DNA of 64,000 nt from an uncultured Prevotella sp. (GTDB lineage Bacteria; Bacteroidota; Bacteroidia; Bacteroidales; Bacteroidaceae). The notes under the pieces are model-generated. The model ran no database searches and was not told the origin of the DNA. It worked only from the letters and a program-made list of their open reading frames with translations. Below, piece by piece: positions 24,882-34,800 of the stretch (position 1 is its first letter; every line of letters begins with the position of its first letter). The stretch lies in NCBI RefSeq assembly GCF_946407605.1, contig NZ_CAMJOS010000013.1, forward strand, positions 1-64,000. Reading direction: 5' to 3'. A program made the translations under genes and the position numbers.

Positions 24882-27800
24882 TTATTGCATCCTCTGCAGG
24901 TTTTCCCAACGCACGTTCCATGTGCCGTCGTGGGGGAAGCCAGGGTTCAGCGGCTCGCTACAGCCATCCCAGCCCGCACACATCATAGCGATGGCGGTGA
25001 GCAGGGCGCCATTCCCCGGCAGATAGATGCGCAAGCGGTCTGAGGTTTGGAAGTTATGACCATTTTTCAGGTAGGTGTTTTTTTGGGTGTCGAGCAGCAG
25101 GGCCTGAAGGGCTGTCTCGGGGTGTCCCAGACGGGCGGCAGCCATCGCCGTCATGCCGTAGTCCCAGCCCCAGGTGGAGGGCCAGTTCCAGTTCTGCATC
25201 ACCCAGGAGAGGGTCCTGCTGGCTGCGACGGTGTCGCAGCATAGCGGACAGGAGGGAAGAAGGCCGAAGGGACCCAGAACGGCGGGGTGGTCGCTGCGGC
25301 TCTTCTCTTCGTCGAGAGTGGGGGCGATGGGCTGTCCGGCAGTAAAGAGGCCGTCTTTCTGAGGCAGGGGCGAGAGATGCTGGATGATGTCGTCCCATTG
25401 CGGGTTGCGGGGCAGTCCCTGACGCTCGCGCCAGCGGTTTGCCATACTAAGCCCGTAATGCCAGTAGGCCAGTTCGAAGGGCTGGTCGTAGGCTATATCC
25501 TTTGACACGCTCTCCTGCATAGCGGTGACTCCTAAGAGGTGATAGAGCTTATGGGGTTTATGGGTTTTATGGGCATTTTGGGTTACAAAATCCGCCATAA
25601 AGGCGGCTGTCTCTTCTACCAGTTGCGCATATTTGTTGAGGGTCTCTTTGGTGGGATTGGCCCTGTAGAGCTCTTCGGCCATATAGATATAATGTGCTTG
25701 CTGCCAGATGAGGAAGCTGCCCACATTAGAGGGCGCCTCACCAGCCCATGGGTCGGTCATCTTCATCCAGCGGATGCCTTTGAACCCTTGTCGCTCGGCA
25801 ATCTTCTTGGCTTCTGGATAGGCTGCGTCGCGATACCATTGCAGCACGTCGGCAAGTACCTGCGGACGGTTCCAAAGGGCGAAGTCAATCATGTGCCACC
25901 ACGTCATCTCCAAGTGTGGACGACCGAACCACGAGTTATAGGTGAGGCCCGTTTCCTGTGGCGGCAGACTATTGGCGCAGTTTATCTGTGTGAGGTATTG
26001 CGAGAGCACCACACGTCGCTCCAGCTCTTTGGCTCGCGGGTCGGTGCATTGTGAGAAATCGACGATGGCACCATTGTTCCACCAGCGGTTCCAACTGCCT
26101 TTGACAGAGCGCAACGCCTGGTCGAAAGCCAGCGGCATTGTGGTTTTAGGCGCCTCGGGCAGGTACTCGGCACTAAAGGCAAGCTCATTGGCCGAGGTGG
26201 AAAGCTGGAACTGATGGCGGTCGGTCATCTGCAACTGGGCTTCGTCTTGCCAACAGAGCATGAGGTAATAGCGAGTGGTGTCGATCTGATGTTCTATGAG
26301 GGCACTATGGGCCGTGGAAGAGACGATGCGCGAGTTGTGAAGCTCAGGTTTCGTCCAGTCGGCAGCATCATCGGAATGCTGACCTGTGGGATAGGGGAAA
26401 CGAATGGTGACGGTGGCGCGCCCATCGGATAAGAGTGGGCTTTTGATGCGGTAGATGACGGCATCCTGCTGCTGAAGGGCGGCTGTGATGACGTTGACCT
26501 GCTGACCGTCGGCCTTGAAGCTCGACTCGATGGTGCCGTCGTAGAGTTTCAACTCCTGACGGATATCTGTGAGCGACTGAAGGGCAACGGGCTGGGCGTT
26601 GGCATCTTTTAGGCTCAGGCCGATGACGCCGAGGTTCAGTCGATGAGGGTTGGCACGAAAATACTCGGTGGCCTGCTTATGGCGACCATCCTCCGCTTTC
26701 TTATATTCTACCGCATAGACTTCGGGATGACCATGACCCAGGTCGAGGGTCTTCTCACTCTCGGCAGGCGTCAGGTTGTTGGTGTTAGGAAAGCTATGCC
26801 AACCCCAGTCGGACATTACTGTCAGGGGCACACCGCCCCAATATTCAAAAGGGTAGCTCTGCAGTCCTGTGATATCTACCGTGGTGGCGAAATGGCCATT
26901 GCCAACGGAAAGTGATGCCAAGGGGTCGGCCTCGGTGATGACGGGGTTGTTGCGACTGACGACAGCCTCACGGTTGATTGGTTGCATGACGTTATCGGTG
27001 TCGAAGCCTAACTGCTCCATCTCGAGCGAGGCCCAGATGAACGGTCCTAAGCCTTTGGCATCGTCATCGCAGATGGGTTCAGAGAGGTAATACTGATAGG
27101 TGCCATCACGGCGGGGGTTGTTCTTTGGACCTAATCCTGCCACCGAACAACAGTTGGTGAGCGAGAGCGTCTGGTCTTCGTTGATGCGGATGAAATGGCG
27201 GATGATGCCTCGATAAGCCTTGATGCCGGCATCGCGATATTTGGCTCCCACATAGCCTTTACGATAGGCTTTGAGCAGGGCATAGGCAAACATCGAGGAG
27301 CAGGTACTCTCCAGATAGTTGCCATCACGCCCTGGGGAGTCCATCACCTGATACCAGAGCCCCGTCTGCTGGTCCTGCCATCTCACAATGGCTTCAAGGT
27401 CTTTCTCCAGCAGCGTGATAACCTCCTGACGACGGGCATAGTCCTCGGGCAGAGCATCGAGCACTTCGATGAGTGCCATCGTGAACCATCCTTGAGCGCG
27501 TCCCCAGCAATGTCGGCTGAGTCCTGTCTGACTATCGGCCCAGAACATCTCCTTGGTCTCGTCATAGGCATGACGGTTGAGGCCTGTACGAGGGTCGAGG
27601 GTCTTTTCGTAGGTAATCTTCATCTGATTGACGGCGTCGTCATAGATGGTTTGAGGTTTTATGTCTGATGTCTGATGGTTGAGGTATGAGGCTGTCAGAC
27701 AGCGGAAAGGCAGTCCCATGAAGATGCCGTCGAGCCATACCTGATAGGCATAGATGGCCTTGTGCCAAAAGACCTTGTCGGCCTTGGTGCGTGGTTGGTT

Positions 27801-30014
27801 TTGCAGTTGTTGCATCAGCGTTTGTATGGCTTTCAGGTTCTTGGGCTCAGGATACAAATGATACATGCGGCTAACGAAATGTCCCGTACGGATATTGTCC
27901 AGGTTATAGTCTGCCAGCTTATAGCCACGAATGTCGCCCTGGGCATTGATCATCGTGTCGGTATAGAGCTTGCAGTAGTCCAGGATGTCCTGACCGCCAT
28001 AGCGCAGATAGGTATCGAGCATACTCTCGAGCTCAATACCCATTGTATAACTCCACTTTGGCTTCTTAGCATTGTCGAGCATATAGGACTTCGGCGTGCG
28101 TTTCATCTCCGATTGTGTCATCCATTCGGAGTAGTGCTTGTAGGGCATCTTGGTGAGAGCCAGACTGCCATTGACAAAGAGGCGGTCGAACAGGATGTTG
28201 CTGGTCTTGCCATTGATGGCGTTGCCGTTCTCCACACCATTGAAACGGCAGTTGCGAACGGTGATGTCGTTGACGTAGGTGCCCTCTTCCAGACCGATAA
28301 TCAGCACACCATAGCGGGACTTCTGACAGGTGACGTTCTCCATGAGCACGTCTCTGACAGTCGGGTAGTAGCCTCTGCAGCAGTTCTCCTGGGGCTCGTA
28401 ATCCAGATTGATTTTTAGCACGCTCTCGTCGCATTGTCCCACGGTGATGTCGCGCAGGAAGATATTTTCAATGATGCCACCACGACAAGAGTTGGTTTTT
28501 ATGCGTAAGACTCGTTCCAATGCCGGCGAGTCCATTACACAGTCGTGTGCAAAGATGTTTCTGGCACCGCCGCTGATTTCCGAGCCGATGACTACGCCAC
28601 CATGTCCGTTTCGCATTTCACAATGTCGGATGATGATATTCTGCGAGGGCATGGTACGTTCTCTGCCGTCATGATTGCGCCCACTCTTGATGGCTATACA
28701 GTCGTCGCCGGTATTGAAGAAACTGTTTTCTATGAGTACACGGTCACATGACTCAGGATTACATCCATCGCCGTTGGGGCCGTCGTTGTTGATGTGGACA
28801 CCACGAACGGTGATGTCTGTTGATTTCAGAGGATGGATGACCCAGAAGGGAGAGGCGAGCAGCGTGATATCCTCAATCAGGATGCGCTGACACTGGTTGA
28901 TGTTGATAAGCTGCGGACGCAGACCGTCGGCAGAGGTGAAGGAGCGCTCTGGCGTGCGACGGCCTTTTTCGTCCTTCATAGGGATGCCGTCTTCACCATT
29001 CTTCAACAGGCGCGGACGGGCTTCGGCATGTTGGTTGATGGTGCCTTCTCTCCAGCCGAATCTGGACGAACCGCACCAAGGCCACCATGTCTGTCTGGAG
29101 CCGTTGCCGTCAATCGTTCCCTTGCCTGTCACAGCGATATCGGTTTGCTGAAAGGCATAGATGCAGGGCGAGAGGTTATAGCAGTCAACACCCTCCCATG
29201 AGGTCTCGACGATGGGGTAGAGCTCAGGTTGGAAGGCAAACCTCAGCACAGCCCCTTCCTCGACAACGAGGTTCACGTGGCTCTTCAGACTGATAGCTCC
29301 TGTCTCGAAGGTCTTGCCAGCTGGTATCAGCACTCTGCCACCACCTTTCTTCGAACAAGTGTCGATGGCCTTCTGGATGGCTTTCTGATTGTTGGCTGCC
29401 GAAGCGTCTGGCTTGGCGCCATAGCGGGTGATGTCGTAATCCTTGCCGCTGATTATCGGACTCTGGATGCTTTGTTCTATCTCCTTGTATTTCTGCTCGT
29501 TCCATTCTGCAGCGGTACCTCCCAGAGGCATCAACAAACAAAGCAGTACGGCAATCAGTATTCTTCTGACAAACGACTTTTTTTGCTTGTAAGCCTCCAG
29601 CAGCGAGAGGTCGTTGTTGTGTGGATGAAACACAAACGCATCGACACAATCCTCATATTGAGTCATCTTCTCGAGGCCTTCGTTGGTGAGCGGAAGCTCT
29701 TTCCAGAATTGAATGCCGGGCTGGATGTCAGGGGAGAGTGTAGACCTCAGGTTGCGTATCATAGTTGGCGTCTCGTCTGACTGCAACTGAACAACATCGA
29801 GCGAGTATTGCACCACACGAGTGATGATAGTCTGAGGCATCTCTTCATGGAAGATGCCCACTTTCTGTTCTTTTGTCGAGGAATAGTCGTCAGACAGCAC
29901 AGCTTTGTCGGGTATGATGCCAGCGTTGGTGGGGAGAATGGTGAGGTCGACATCGGACTGACTGACTCTGCTTATCTCGCCATCGTCACTAATCCTGCAT
30001 ATTTTAAGTTTCAT
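24882..30014 (-). CDS. TrpF-remnant fused to GH28 + GH105 + six-hairpin glycosidase (1710 aa)
   Basis: Residues 1-~140 resemble phosphoribosylanthranilate isomerase (KIC near the start, KVGIF, DVVQLQSDE, VDAFVFHP) but lack the usual KICGMR, the VQLHG His and the C-terminal phosphate-binding strands, so this part is degenerate. Residues ~145-168 form a signal-peptide-like segment (KKSFVRRILIAVLLCLL...GGTAA) with no in-frame Met of its own. ~170-640 is GH28 polygalacturonase with GDG near 416, GDDC near 438, GHG near 470 and RIK near 503. ~650-1020 is GH105 unsaturated rhamnogalacturonyl/uronyl hydrolase (WLDGIFMGLPF, WGRAQGW). ~1030-1710 is a beta-sandwich plus helical six-hairpin-like module (ETGLTYNSWFGRPHLEMTWWH) of uncertain GH family. 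Pectin breakdown is the likely role. The joint contains an A7 run on the coding strand (29578-29584). Confidence 0.8.
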   Translation of the reverse strand: MKLKICRISDDGEISRVSQSDVDLTILPTNAGIIPDKAVLSDDYSSTKEQKVGIFHEEMPQTIITRVVQYSLDVVQLQSDETPTMIRNLRSTLSPDIQPGIQFWKELPLTNEGLEKMTQYEDCVDAFVFHPHNNDLSLLEAYKQKKSFVRRILIAVLLCLLMPLGGTAAEWNEQKYKEIEQSIQSPIISGKDYDITRYGAKPDASAANNQKAIQKAIDTCSKKGGGRVLIPAGKTFETGAISLKSHVNLVVEEGAVLRFAFQPELYPIVETSWEGVDCYNLSPCIYAFQQTDIAVTGKGTIDGNGSRQTWWPWCGSSRFGWREGTINQHAEARPRLLKNGEDGIPMKDEKGRRTPERSFTSADGLRPQLININQCQRILIEDITLLASPFWVIHPLKSTDITVRGVHINNDGPNGDGCNPESCDRVLIENSFFNTGDDCIAIKSGRNHDGRERTMPSQNIIIRHCEMRNGHGGVVIGSEISGGARNIFAHDCVMDSPALERVLRIKTNSCRGGIIENIFLRDITVGQCDESVLKINLDYEPQENCCRGYYPTVRDVLMENVTCQKSRYGVLIIGLEEGTYVNDITVRNCRFNGVENGNAINGKTSNILFDRLFVNGSLALTKMPYKHYSEWMTQSEMKRTPKSYMLDNAKKPKWSYTMGIELESMLDTYLRYGGQDILDYCKLYTDTMINAQGDIRGYKLADYNLDNIRTGHFVSRMYHLYPEPKNLKAIQTLMQQLQNQPRTKADKVFWHKAIYAYQVWLDGIFMGLPFRCLTASYLNHQTSDIKPQTIYDDAVNQMKITYEKTLDPRTGLNRHAYDETKEMFWADSQTGLSRHCWGRAQGWFTMALIEVLDALPEDYARRQEVITLLEKDLEAIVRWQDQQTGLWYQVMDSPGRDGNYLESTCSSMFAYALLKAYRKGYVGAKYRDAGIKAYRGIIRHFIRINEDQTLSLTNCCSVAGLGPKNNPRRDGTYQYYLSEPICDDDAKGLGPFIWASLEMEQLGFDTDNVMQPINREAVVSRNNPVITEADPLASLSVGNGHFATTVDITGLQSYPFEYWGGVPLTVMSDWGWHSFPNTNNLTPAESEKTLDLGHGHPEVYAVEYKKAEDGRHKQATEYFRANPHRLNLGVIGLSLKDANAQPVALQSLTDIRQELKLYDGTIESSFKADGQQVNVITAALQQQDAVIYRIKSPLLSDGRATVTIRFPYPTGQHSDDAADWTKPELHNSRIVSSTAHSALIEHQIDTTRYYLMLCWQDEAQLQMTDRHQFQLSTSANELAFSAEYLPEAPKTTMPLAFDQALRSVKGSWNRWWNNGAIVDFSQCTDPRAKELERRVVLSQYLTQINCANSLPPQETGLTYNSWFGRPHLEMTWWHMIDFALWNRPQVLADVLQWYRDAAYPEAKKIAERQGFKGIRWMKMTDPWAGEAPSNVGSFLIWQQAHYIYMAEELYRANPTKETLNKYAQLVEETAAFMADFVTQNAHKTHKPHKLYHLLGVTAMQESVSKDIAYDQPFELAYWHYGLSMANRWRERQGLPRNPQWDDIIQHLSPLPQKDGLFTAGQPIAPTLDEEKSRSDHPAVLGPFGLLPSCPLCCDTVAASRTLSWVMQNWNWPSTWGWDYGMTAMAAARLGHPETALQALLLDTQKNTYLKNGHNFQTSDRLRIYLPGNGALLTAIAMMCAGWDGCSEPLNPGFPHDGTWNVRWENLQRMQ
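25547..25582 (-). repeat. Four 9-bp units (xxxCCCATAAxx type) in the glycosidase CDS
   Basis: On the + strand the units read GCTTATGGG, GTTTATGGG, TTTTATGGG and CATTTTGGG. In the coding sense they give NAHKTHKPHKL, a codon-level xHK repeat in a linker of the C-terminal module. Confidence 0.8.
27650..27691 (-). repeat. Six degenerate heptamers in the GH105 part of the fusion gene
   Basis: + strand units are TTTGAGG, TTTTATG, TCTGATG, TCTGATG, GTTGAGG and TATGAGG. On the coding strand these read stop-free (CATCAGA core) and encode LNHQTSDIKPQT, an apparent insertion after the conserved WLDGIFMGLPF motif. Confidence 0.75.
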
Positions 30015-30125
30015 ATCGTCTGTTTTCGATTGTTTTCTTCATTATTGAAGAACGTTGAAACATACAAATTATTGCCTGCTGCGCTTTTTTTACCTCAATT
30101 ATTATGAAAAATGGAACTTTTTACT

Positions 30126-30133
30126 TATCTTTG
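30126..30133 (+). promoter_or_regulatory. -7 element of the MscS gene
   Basis: TATCTTTG matches TAnnTTTG and lies 22 bp ahead of the ATG at 30156, supporting that start over the earlier in-frame ATG at 30111. No clear -33 TTTG is seen. Confidence 0.65.
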
Positions 30134-30155
30134 CAAAGTAAAAATTCCAATAACT

Positions 30156-31787
30156 ATGAGATACCTGCTATATACAACGCTGGCTTTAATAGCTTGTCTG
30201 ATGCCTTCTCAGAGTCTTTCCGCCCAGAATGCTATGCTCGATTCTGTGAGAATGGCAGAGATGAAAGGCCGCATAGACTCGCTACGTTCTGTAACTCCTG
30301 GCGTGCCGCTTGTGATTGATGAGGATACCCTGTTTGTGCTCTATTCACGTTATGGAGGTATCTTGCCGGAGATTCGTGTGGAACGTGCTCGTCAGGAGAT
30401 TATGACGCAGGGTAGGCGACTTACGTTCTTCACGGATTCTATCTATGTCTATGAAAGCGATTTTACCAGCGATGTGATGGCTGGTAATCATCTGATACTG
30501 AGCATTACCGATATCGACGCCTTGTGGCAGGAGAAACCCCGACAGGAGCTGGCCAATCATTACGCCTCGCTCATTGAGGAAAAAATCAGGGAGATTCACG
30601 AGGACTATGGCCTGAGGCAGAAGCTGTTGGGATTGCTGATGGTGGTCATCATCATTGTGCTGCAATGGCTGTTTATCAAACTGACCAACTGGCTATATCG
30701 CCGATGGAAATTCCGACTGACGCGCTTGGTGATGAGGCGGGCCTTACCCATTGTCATCAAAGACTATGAGGTGCTCAATAAGCATCGTCAGGGAGCGCTT
30801 TTCTTGATGCTCTATCGCTTGCTGCGCATAGGCCTTATCGTCGTGCAGTTGCTCATCACCATTCCAGTGCTGTTCTCGTTGTTCCCAGAGACCAAGTCAT
30901 TGACCATAACCGTCTTAGGCTATATCTGGGACCCGACTACAGACATCTTCTGGGGTGTGATAGGTTATCTGCCAAAGTTTTTCAAGATACTGGTCATTAT
31001 TATCTGTTTTCGCTATCTTGTAAAAGGGTTGCACTATTTATCGAACGAAATAGCATCAGGACGTCTGAGAATCAATGGGTTCTATCCTGACTGGGCGGTT
31101 CCTACATATCATATTCTTCGTGTGCTTTGCTACTCGTTTATGTTTGTGATGATATGGCCTTTGCTGCCAAATTCCAACTCGGAAGTTTTCCAGGGCGTAT
31201 CGGTATTCTTAGGCGTCATCGTGTCGTTGGGCTCCACATCCATCATCGGCAACCTGATGGCCGGACTGGTGATGACCTATATGCGTCCCTTCCACCAGGG
31301 CGACTTTATCCGCTTTGGCGAGGTAGAGGGGTTTGTGCTCGAGAAGACGGCGCTGGTAACCCGAATTCGGACACGTAAAAATGAGATTATCACTATTCCC
31401 AACTCCAACCTGATGAGTGCGCAGACATCTAACTTCACTTTTGCTGCACATAACTACGGCATCATCGTTCATACCAAGGTCACCATAGGCTACGATATGA
31501 AGCATGAAGTCATTGAGAACCTGTTGCTTGATGCTGCCCGTGCCACCAAGCATATCGAGAAGAAACCGCTGCCTTTCGTACGAGTGACAAAGCTTGACGA
31601 TTTCTATGTGGAATACGAGATTAATGCCTATACCAAGCATTCTGAATGGCTGTCGGATATCTACTCGCAGTTGCATCAGAACATTCTTGACCACTTCCAT
31701 TCTGCAGGCGTTGAGATTATGTCGCCGCATATCTTCGGTCTTCGCAATGACTTGGAGCTGCAGATTCCAAAGAGTGAAAATAAATAA
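30156..31787 (+). CDS. MscS-family mechanosensitive channel with signal peptide
   Basis: 543 residues from the ATG at 30156, chosen because it begins a signal peptide (MRYLLYTTLALIACL...SLSAQ) and follows a -7 element. A periplasmic N-terminal region (~25-160) and several membrane helices lead to the MscS core near residues 350-430: GSTSIIGNLMAGLVMTYMRP, HQGDFIRFG, TRIRTRKNEIITIPNSNLM. A cytoplasmic C-terminal cage domain follows. It releases solutes on osmotic down-shift. It diverges from the pectinase fusion gene. Confidence 0.88.
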   Translation: MRYLLYTTLALIACLMPSQSLSAQNAMLDSVRMAEMKGRIDSLRSVTPGVPLVIDEDTLFVLYSRYGGILPEIRVERARQEIMTQGRRLTFFTDSIYVYESDFTSDVMAGNHLILSITDIDALWQEKPRQELANHYASLIEEKIREIHEDYGLRQKLLGLLMVVIIIVLQWLFIKLTNWLYRRWKFRLTRLVMRRALPIVIKDYEVLNKHRQGALFLMLYRLLRIGLIVVQLLITIPVLFSLFPETKSLTITVLGYIWDPTTDIFWGVIGYLPKFFKILVIIICFRYLVKGLHYLSNEIASGRLRINGFYPDWAVPTYHILRVLCYSFMFVMIWPLLPNSNSEVFQGVSVFLGVIVSLGSTSIIGNLMAGLVMTYMRPFHQGDFIRFGEVEGFVLEKTALVTRIRTRKNEIITIPNSNLMSAQTSNFTFAAHNYGIIVHTKVTIGYDMKHEVIENLLLDAARATKHIEKKPLPFVRVTKLDDFYVEYEINAYTKHSEWLSDIYSQLHQNILDHFHSAGVEIMSPHIFGLRNDLELQIPKSENK

Positions 31788-31793
31788 ATTTAT

Positions 31794-31824
31794 TTTGTGG
31801 TTTGACATAAAACTCTTATCTTTG
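31794..31824 (+). promoter_or_regulatory. Promoter of the GH128-like gene pair
   Basis: -33 TTTG (31794-31797), 19-bp spacer, -7 TATCTTTG (31817-31824), 41 bp ahead of the ATG at 31866. Confidence 0.8.
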
Positions 31825-31865
31825 CAAACGAAAGTATGAATACTAACTAAATACCAAATAATAAA

Positions 31866-34800
31866 ATGACAAAACTACGCACTATCCTTTTGCTCTTCGT
31901 GACATGTTGTTCGCTGGTCATGATGGCAGCAAATCAGAAAAAGTCAGTTACCCAAGTAACGACTGAGGTGACGTTGACCGACGATGTGGATTATCAGATT
32001 ACTGGTACCACACCATTCACCGAAGAAGGTATCGTGGATATCGTTAACACAGACCATGCTGTGCTCATTATGACGCAGATTAAACCATCGGTAGCCATCA
32101 GTAAATGGCTCAAGTATGTGAAGATTAACGGAGAGCAGGCACGTAACAACACCAACTGTCAGGTGAAACTCTACAATAGGGGATGTATCATCCTGCCCTA
32201 TGGCAACAGCACCAAGCCGCTGACGGTCTATTCCGAGAAAAACTTCGAAGGTGACTCGTGCAACGATTTCGGTACCGAGAATAATGGCGGTTATATGAAT
32301 ACGCTGACAGCTGCCAAACTGAACAACCGCATCCGTTCGTTCAAATTAAAGAGAGGTTATATGGTGACATTCTCAACTCGAGGATCAGGACGTGGTTATA
32401 GCCGTTGTTTCATCGCTGCCGACAAGGACATAGAGTTTGCAGAACTGCCACCGGTACTGGACCAGAAAATTACATCGTATCGTGTGTTTAAGTGGTATGA
32501 TGCAGGTAAGAAGCAGATTGCCGATAATCTCAACTCTACGGTGCTTAATGCGCTGAATGTGCAGAGTAGCTATACATGGGGCGTTGGCGAGAACAAGGCT
32601 CCTGACTATGAGTGCATTCCCAACCATATCTACGAGGACTGGCCCTCATCGAGTGCTATCGGACAGGCCACATGGTCACCTCACACCAAGAACAATAATG
32701 AACCCAAGAATACCTCAGATGATCATCCGCAGGATCTCGAGACCATCCTCGCCAATTGGGAGAACATGATGCGAACAGGTATGCGTCTTTGTTCACCTGC
32801 CTCTTGGGATGGTAGTGACTATTGGAACGCTACAGGTTTCCTGGCTGACTTCCTGGACTCTATCGATGCCCGTGGCTGGCGTTGTGACATCATCGACCTG
32901 CATTGCTACTGGACCGAGGGCAGCTTCGACAACATTCACTATTGGAGTGACAAATACAAGCGTCCCATCTGGATATCAGAGTGGTGCTGGGGTGCCTCGT
33001 GGAATAACAATGGTGCCTTTGCACCGAATGTGACACAGGCACAGGTAAAGAATGCGCTGCAGAGTATCTGTACGAAATTGAATAGTTATAACTATGTGGA
33101 GCGCTATTTCTATTGGAATGGCGAACGTGAAATCTCACGTATTTATAATAATGGTTTGACTCCTGCCGGTGAATACTATGCCTCAATGAACGCGCCGATG
33201 GCCTACAACGGCAAGTACGATTTTGTGCCCACGACTCCCCGCCAGTATGGTCCTACGAAATTCGCACAGAAAGTTCTGAGCACGGGTAAGACACGTCTTA
33301 GCTGGCATGATGAGAACGGTGAATACAACCAGCTGATGGAGATTCAGATGAAGGATGCCACGGGTCGTTGGACGGTGCTCGATACAATAACGCCGAAAGA
33401 GGCTGCTTCAAACTATACCATAGATGTTGACAATGCTGACGAGAGCATCAGATACCGTTTGCACCTTATTGATTTGAACGGCAAGGAATACTATACCTCT
33501 GACGAAATATCGGTAGGCGATGTTGTAGAGATTGACGGACAGATCTATTATGCCGGTGGTAATATGTTGGCTAACGGCGAGTTTGACTTAGGCTTTACCG
33601 ATTGGACCAATGGCACGGGTAACATTTTGTCTGGACCTCAATTCCAAATCGTAGGTGAAGGTGGTTATCAGGGTGGCAGTTATTTGCAGGCTCATCTCAA
33701 TGGTGCCGCTACTACGGTTTCTGCTGTTAGAAAAGTATTCGACCTGGTGCCTGGAGAGAACTATATGTTCAGGGTGGCTTCTTGCAATAGTGGCAACTAC
33801 ATGAAGTTCTTCCTTTCCAGCGATGGCACGACTCAGACCAAGGAAGTAGCTAGGGCTACTAATGGAGAGAACTGGACTCTGGAGACATTCACCTTCAATG
33901 CTGATACTTACAGCAAGGGTATCCTGGCATTCTATACGCTCCTTGCCAAAGCACAGATTGATGCTGTGCAGTTGCATCAGCTCTTCACCACTCGTGAGGC
34001 TGCTGTCGCAGATGGCATAGAGAAGGCCCGTTTGCAAGCTGAGGCGCAGAAACTGTATAATACACGCTTTACAGCAATGAACGACCATCTAACGCAGGAG
34101 ATGAATGATATCACAGACACCAATGATGCTGCGCTTGCACGAGCAGAAAAGGCGTTGAGCAATCACATGAATGCTGTTAAGGCTTTGACCAGTCTTGATG
34201 TGGCTGCAGCCACCCTAAATGCCATTGAGCAGCATCCTTGTCCATACTATTCTTGGATGAAGAAAGAGCTGACCGATGCACTTGAGGCCCAAAAGGCCAT
34301 CAATGCCATCCAGCATACTGCTACGCTCGACTCGCTTTTGGCAACCCATCTGTCGTTTACACGTTCTTCAAAACAGCCCAAGACTCCCTCCTTTGCCTCT
34401 GAGAAGAGCGACGGCTGGGAAGTGAAGGTGGGTACCTTCACCGGTGGCGACCAGAAGGCTACGACCAAGTTTGGCAAGACCTGCTGGAACGCTTGGTGGA
34501 GCACCACGTCAAAGACAGCCACGATGGAGATTCGTCAGACGGTGACAGGCCTACCCGAGGGCTATTATGAGCTGGAGTGCAAGGCCACTACTGAACATTT
34601 CTGCATCAGCGACCAGCATGGCTACCTGAAAAATGGCGATGTGGAGGTGGTTACACCAACCCTCAGCAAGGATTATTTCGACCTGCCTGTAGCTGATGTG
34701 TGGGATACGCTGACTACTGCTCCTATCTATGTAGAGGCCAACGGCTCGCTGACGCTGGGCTTTAAGAGCTCAAAGACGAATGCAAACACCGGTTGGTGGC

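Noticed and set aside
29578..29584. A7 run on the coding strand as a definite sequencing error
   Set aside because: Possible, but the frame is open on both sides as given, so it is reported as a question rather than corrected.
30111..30156. Earlier ATG for the MscS gene
   Set aside because: It lies upstream of the -7 element, and the later ATG begins a clear signal peptide.
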